In this document: positions 13,810 to 14,479 of the stretch, piece by piece
Position numbering within the stretch: position 1 is the first letter of the stretch
How the letters are laid out: every line of letters starts with the position of its first letter
NCBI GenBank assembly: GCA_046538375.1
Contig: JBKHJA010000069.1
Coordinates: 1-14,479 of the forward strand
Source of the DNA: JBKHJA01 sp046538375
GTDB lineage: Bacteria > Acidobacteriota > Aminicenantia > Aminicenantales > Aminicenantaceae
Reading direction: 5' to 3'
Length of the DNA: 14,479 nt
Program-made: the position numbers and the translations under genes
Notes under the pieces: model-generated
Database searches by the model: none
What the model was told of the DNA's origin: nothing
The model's input: only the letters and a program-made list of their open reading frames with translations

Positions 13810-14412
13810 ATGATGTTCAAACCGAGGAATCCAGAAAATATTTTTAGTGAAGCAAACATTATCACCCTTCTCCGGCTATCAGGCTCACTTGTATTTTTCA
13901 CTCTGGCTGTTGTGGAGAGAAGTCCTCTCTATAATTTCGTCGGCCTGGGAATCCACTGGGTGGGAGATGTGGCAGACGGATTTTGCGCCCGGTTTTTCAA
14001 GCAGGAGACTATTCTGGGAGCAATAATAGATATCATTGCAGATAGAGTTGAAATCCTCTTTTTCTACATAAATTTCCTCTTTTTTCGTCCTTATCTGTTC
14101 CTTCCTGTGGTAATTTATCTTTTAAATTTTGCCTTTATCGACTTTTACCTCAGCGGCCAATTCTTGAAATTTGGCCTTATATCCCCGAATTATTTTTATA
14201 AAGTGGACAGAAAGGTCTATCTGTTGAATTACAGCCCCGCCGGGAAATTCATCAACTCCACAGTGGTCACTTTGATACTTATCTTTGCTCCCCACTTTCA
14301 GATTATGGCAGCATTAATCTCCATCGGCCTCATCGCCATCAAGCTTTATTCTTTTAAGCGTTTGAACAACAAACTTAATTTTGATAAGAATACATTTCCA
14401 CTCAAGGATTAA
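13810..14412 (+). CDS. CDP-alcohol phosphatidyltransferase family membrane protein
   Basis: About 200 residues, an integral membrane enzyme that moves a phosphate-linked headgroup from a CDP-activated donor to an alcohol (phospholipid or related synthesis). The full signature is present: D53, D56-G57, A60-R61, then eight residues, G70, D74 and D78 (GDVADGFCAR...G...D...D). The acidic residues bind the metal ions. Hydrophobic segments lie around residues 17-35, 40-52, 82-110 and 145-185, which fits the six-helix fold. The product cannot be assigned. The start is uncertain: ATG codons at 13810 and 13813 and an in-frame TTG at 13804 are possible, and no good ribosome site is seen in the A-rich upstream DNA. 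It follows a gene fragment and is followed by G-rich repeats, so it may be transcribed alone. Confidence 0.82.
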   Translation: MMFKPRNPENIFSEANIITLLRLSGSLVFFTLAVVERSPLYNFVGLGIHWVGDVADGFCARFFKQETILGAIIDIIADRVEILFFYINFLFFRPYLFLPVVIYLLNFAFIDFYLSGQFLKFGLISPNYFYKVDRKVYLLNYSPAGKFINSTVVTLILIFAPHFQIMAALISIGLIAIKLYSFKRLNNKLNFDKNTFPLKD

Positions 14413-14413
14413 C

Positions 14414-14479
14414 GGGCGGAAGGGCGGGCCGGGCGGAAGGGGGTAGCAACCTTCGGAAGGGGGTCAACCTTCGGAAGGG
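14414..14479 (+). repeat. G-rich short tandem repeat cut by the window end
   Basis: GGGCGGAAGGG occurs at 14414-14424 and 14431-14441 (period 17). CAACCTTCGGAAGGG occurs at 14447-14461 and 14465-14479 (period 18). All copies share a CGGAAGGG core; the later units also form CCTTC-G-GAAGG near-palindromes. It begins just after the phosphatidyltransferase stop and runs off the window, so its full extent is unknown. Confidence 0.7.

Overview
The window is about 14.5 kb of bacterial DNA with moderate GC content and densely packed genes, all on the plus strand. No rRNA, tRNA, CRISPR array, insertion sequence or phage gene was seen. The content suggests a fermentative or syntrophic anaerobe: soluble NuoE/NuoF/NuoG-like subunits without any membrane complex I genes, an Nfn-type transhydrogenase pair, a CoA-transferase of the acetate/4-hydroxybutyrate family, and RNase HIII. 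The gene style resembles uncultured anaerobic candidate phyla such as Aminicenantes, but that placement is a low-confidence impression with no marker gene behind it.

Layout. (1) 123-2696: a metallo-beta-lactamase-fold hydrolase and an exported YtcJ-like amidohydrolase. A 48-codon hydrophobic reading frame (2697-2843) starts directly on the amidohydrolase stop. (2) 2840-12728: the main operon. A promoter-like element (2840-2871) precedes an alanine-dehydrogenase-like protein. It is followed by NuoE-like, NuoF/HydB-like and NuoG-like subunits, then NfnA, NfnB and an acetyl-CoA hydrolase/transferase. The first five junctions have gaps of 3 nt or less or overlap by 1-4 nt, the next gap is 15 nt and the last is 54 nt. 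A strong inverted repeat lies just after the last gene. (3) 12763-14412: an RNase HIII lacking the usual N-terminal domain, a decayed 3' fragment of a larger gene (13559-13765), and a CDP-alcohol phosphatidyltransferase. (4) 14414-14479: a G-rich tandem repeat running off the window end.

How the genes may work together. NuoE and NuoF carry the NADH/FMN module plus the extra C-terminal ferredoxin domain seen in bifurcating HydB-type proteins. The NuoG-like subunit carries a long Fe-S chain but has lost the formate dehydrogenase active-site Cys/Sec-His. NfnA and NfnB carry the FAD, NAD(H), NADP(H) and ferredoxin sites of NADH-dependent ferredoxin:NADP oxidoreductase. Their tight linkage suggests one soluble electron-bifurcating or confurcating assembly joining the NADH, NADPH and ferredoxin pools, with the CoA-transferase handling short-chain acid or CoA-ester metabolism. 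The leading AlaDH-like protein retains the fold and several catalytic residues. However, it has Ser where the pyruvate-binding Lys75 should be and Gly-Arg where the NAD-ribose Asp should be, so it is probably not an ordinary NAD-dependent alanine dehydrogenase. This assembly is the best candidate in the window for an undescribed system; its composition is inferred from gene order, not demonstrated.
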